Origin: CAYGAG01 sp964347765
Lineage (GTDB): Archaea > Thermoproteota > Bathyarchaeia > Bathyarchaeales > Bathycorpusculaceae
Assembly: GCA_964347765.1 (NCBI GenBank)
Contig: CAYGAG010000040.1
Coordinates: forward strand, 1 to 15,353
Length of the DNA stretch: 15,353 bases
Reading direction: 5' to 3'
Part shown: positions 13,929 through 15,353 of the stretch, one piece after another
How the letters are laid out: each line of letters starts with the position of its first letter
How positions within the stretch are numbered: the first letter of the stretch is position 1
Notes under the pieces: generated by a model
Seen by the model: only the letters and a program-made list of their open reading frames with translations
What the model was told of the DNA's origin: nothing
The model's database searches: none
Program-made: the position numbers and the translations under genes

Positions 13929-15080
13929 ATGATTACAAGAGAAAAGATGGAGAAATGTGCCAAATCCATTGTTATGGGAATGAATCTCAAGAAGGGAGAG
14001 GCTGTTGTAATACGTGGCGGAGCCCACACTCAGAAGCTGCTGGAAGAGATTGGAATTCTATGTTACAAGAAGGGTGCTCAACCCATGATTGTTTCGACAT
14101 CGGATGACTATATGGCGAGAGTTTTTGATGAGGTTGAGAAAGATGTGTTGGAGGTCACTCCGAGGCATTATTTGGGTGCTGTTAAGGAGGCAGATGTTTA
14201 CATTGTGGTTGAACCATATGAAGATCCTGCGATTAAGACCGAGTTTCCTAGGGACAAGGTTGCAGCCAGAACGGAAGCGAATGTTCCGATTCGTAAGGAG
14301 CTTTATGGAGAAGAATCGGGTAGGGGTAAGAAGTGGACTTATGCTGGATGGCCGACGGCGAAGTCTGCGAAATTTTACGATGTGGATTATGATGACTTGG
14401 AACGATTGATAGTGGAAGGGATGATGGTTCCTCATTCTAGGCTCAAGGCAAGCACTTCCAAGCTTGCTGATAAGTTGCGGGGCAAGGATGTTCTTCGCAT
14501 CACAGATGGCAAAGGTACAGATTTCACCTGCAAGATCAAAGGAAGACGCATCAACGAAGATGACGGTATCGTTGATGACCATGATATAGAGATAAATGAT
14601 CTGGGAAACAATCTGCCCGCTGGAGAACTCTTCATCGCACCTCATGAGAACTATGGTGAAGGAAGCCTGTATTGCCCCATCACTATAGACGGGTTCACCA
14701 GCAAGATCATCAAAGACGTTGAGCTTCGCTTCAAAGATGGAAAGCTGGTTCTAGACGAGTGCACCGCAGAGGTAAACGGCGACCAGATGATTGACACCTT
14801 CAAACGATGCCTAGAGATTGATAAGAAGGAAAAAGAAGTACGAACCACAAACATCGCCGAGTTAGGGATAGGATGTAATCCTGCAATCAACAAGGCGATA
14901 GGTTACGTTCTCACTGATGAAAAACTAGGAGGTTCCGTCCACGTGGCCTTCGGCTCAAACATCAGCTATGGAGGCACATCAAAATCAAGTATGCACTGGG
15001 ACTTTGTCACCCTTCCCACCGCAACAATCAAAATCGAAGACACAGACGAAGTAATAATGAAGAATGGAAAAATCCTATAG
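13929..15080 (+). CDS. Aminopeptidase, M29 (thermophilic aminopeptidase AmpS/T) family
   Basis: Metal-dependent aminopeptidase that removes N-terminal residues from peptides in the cytoplasm; 383 residues. Family landmarks: N-terminal CAKSIVMGMNLKKGEAVVIRG (10-30), GELFIAPHENYGEG (232-245), AELGIGCNP (310-318), SVHVAFG (336-342), and SSMHWDFV (353-360). Expected metal ligands are E233, E311, H338, H356 and D358, with Y347 in NISYGG as the conserved tyrosine. The start was moved from TTG 13902 to ATG 13929 because GAGG at 13917-13920 is correctly spaced and because a TATA-like box ends at 13889. It stands as a single transcription unit; the next recognisable gene is tRNA-Pro. Confidence 0.93.
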   Translation: MITREKMEKCAKSIVMGMNLKKGEAVVIRGGAHTQKLLEEIGILCYKKGAQPMIVSTSDDYMARVFDEVEKDVLEVTPRHYLGAVKEADVYIVVEPYEDPAIKTEFPRDKVAARTEANVPIRKELYGEESGRGKKWTYAGWPTAKSAKFYDVDYDDLERLIVEGMMVPHSRLKASTSKLADKLRGKDVLRITDGKGTDFTCKIKGRRINEDDGIVDDHDIEINDLGNNLPAGELFIAPHENYGEGSLYCPITIDGFTSKIIKDVELRFKDGKLVLDECTAEVNGDQMIDTFKRCLEIDKKEKEVRTTNIAELGIGCNPAINKAIGYVLTDEKLGGSVHVAFGSNISYGGTSKSSMHWDFVTLPTATIKIEDTDEVIMKNGKIL

Positions 15081-15216
15081 ACAAAAGCTAGGCACACACC
15101 AAGATAGTTAAGAATACTCGAAGAGCCAAACGACAAACCGCTTTGCGATTCGAAAAGCATCAGAAAACTAGATTCATTCAAGCCACGAAACACTAAAGAA
15201 TACGCCTTGTTCCAGT

Positions 15217-15292
15217 GGGGTCGTCGTCTAGTTTGGTCAAGGATACCAGCCTGGGGCGCTGGCGATCCGGGGTTCAAATCCCCGCGACCCCA
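15217..15292 (+). tRNA. tRNA-Pro (GGG)
   Basis: Full cloverleaf. The acceptor GGGGTCG (15217-15223) pairs with CGACCCC (15285-15291), with discriminator A 15292. The D-stem GTCT pairs with GGAT (one G-T pair at each end). The anticodon stem CCAGC/GCTGG encloses loop CTGGGGC with anticodon GGG at 15253-15255. A 5-base variable loop follows, then T-stem CGGGG/CCCCG with loop TTCAAAT. There is no intron and no encoded CCA. It reads proline codon CCC (and CCU by wobble). Confidence 0.97.
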
Positions 15293-15322
15293 TCTACAAT
15301 GAAACGGGGACAGGAGATAAAG

Positions 15323-15353
15323 ATGAAGCTTCATCATAATTCTCATTTGGATC
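15323..15353 (+). CDS. Possible start of a further gene, cut by the window edge
   Basis: ATG 15323 follows GGAG at 15313-15316 with 6-base spacing and opens a frame (MKLHHNSHLD) to the end of the window. Only ten codons are visible, so no function can be given, and it may be chance. Confidence 0.3.
   Translation, partial: MKLHHNSHLD

Noticed and set aside
14058..14645. 195-codon minus-strand frame
   Set aside because: Fully antisense to the aminopeptidase gene, with no start signal and unlikely composition.
14966..15346. 126-codon minus-strand frame opposite the end of the aminopeptidase gene and the tRNA
   Set aside because: Its GRGDLNPGSPAPQAG part is simply the antisense translation of the tRNA, a common false gene; the rest is antisense to the aminopeptidase end.

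Overview
The window is chromosomal DNA from an archaeon and carries only housekeeping-type genes. The archaeal signs are an EF-2 with the diphthamide loop, a PurP-type purine enzyme, small TRAM-domain proteins, a Sulfolobus-type single-stranded DNA-binding OB protein, TATA-like boxes about 30-45 bases before several starts, a tRNA without an encoded CCA, and many N-x-S/T sequons in the predicted outer domains of membrane proteins. The EF-2 N-terminus and the SSB type suggest the TACK group, perhaps a Bathyarchaeia-like lineage; this placement is tentative. A run of exactly 100 N shows that this is a draft scaffold.

Left part, 1-4373, plus strand: an HMG-CoA synthase (mevalonate pathway) whose frame is open to the window edge; a Yip1-like membrane protein with a heavily sequon-marked outer domain; then an ABC ATPase and a MacB/FtsX-type permease. 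The last three probably form one envelope transport unit.

Centre-left, 4374-5589, plus strand: a compact TRAM / SSB-like OB / TRAM operon. The second TRAM protein ends in a charged tail made of perfect 39-base tandem repeats, and the assembly gap falls inside that array. This is the most unusual locus in the window.

Centre, 5598-9587: EF-2 and an HD-domain phosphohydrolase on the minus strand, a divergent atypical (COG2112-like) protein kinase on the plus strand, and a small unassigned minus-strand frame at 9402-9587.

Right part, 9746-15353: a purine locus with purP (plus) meeting purC and purE (minus) tail to tail. The purE and purC frames overlap by 4 bases, and the stops of purP and purC overlap in one CTAG. 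PurE has the class II (animal-type) signature, so no PurK is needed. Then follow endonuclease IV, an M29 aminopeptidase, tRNA-Pro(GGG) and the possible first codons of a further gene.

I see no CRISPR array, insertion sequence, prophage or restriction system. Where the window holds something less ordinary, it is in the TRAM-SSB-TRAM operon, the two glycosylation-rich membrane proteins, the class II PurE arrangement and the kinase with an HGEL catalytic loop.
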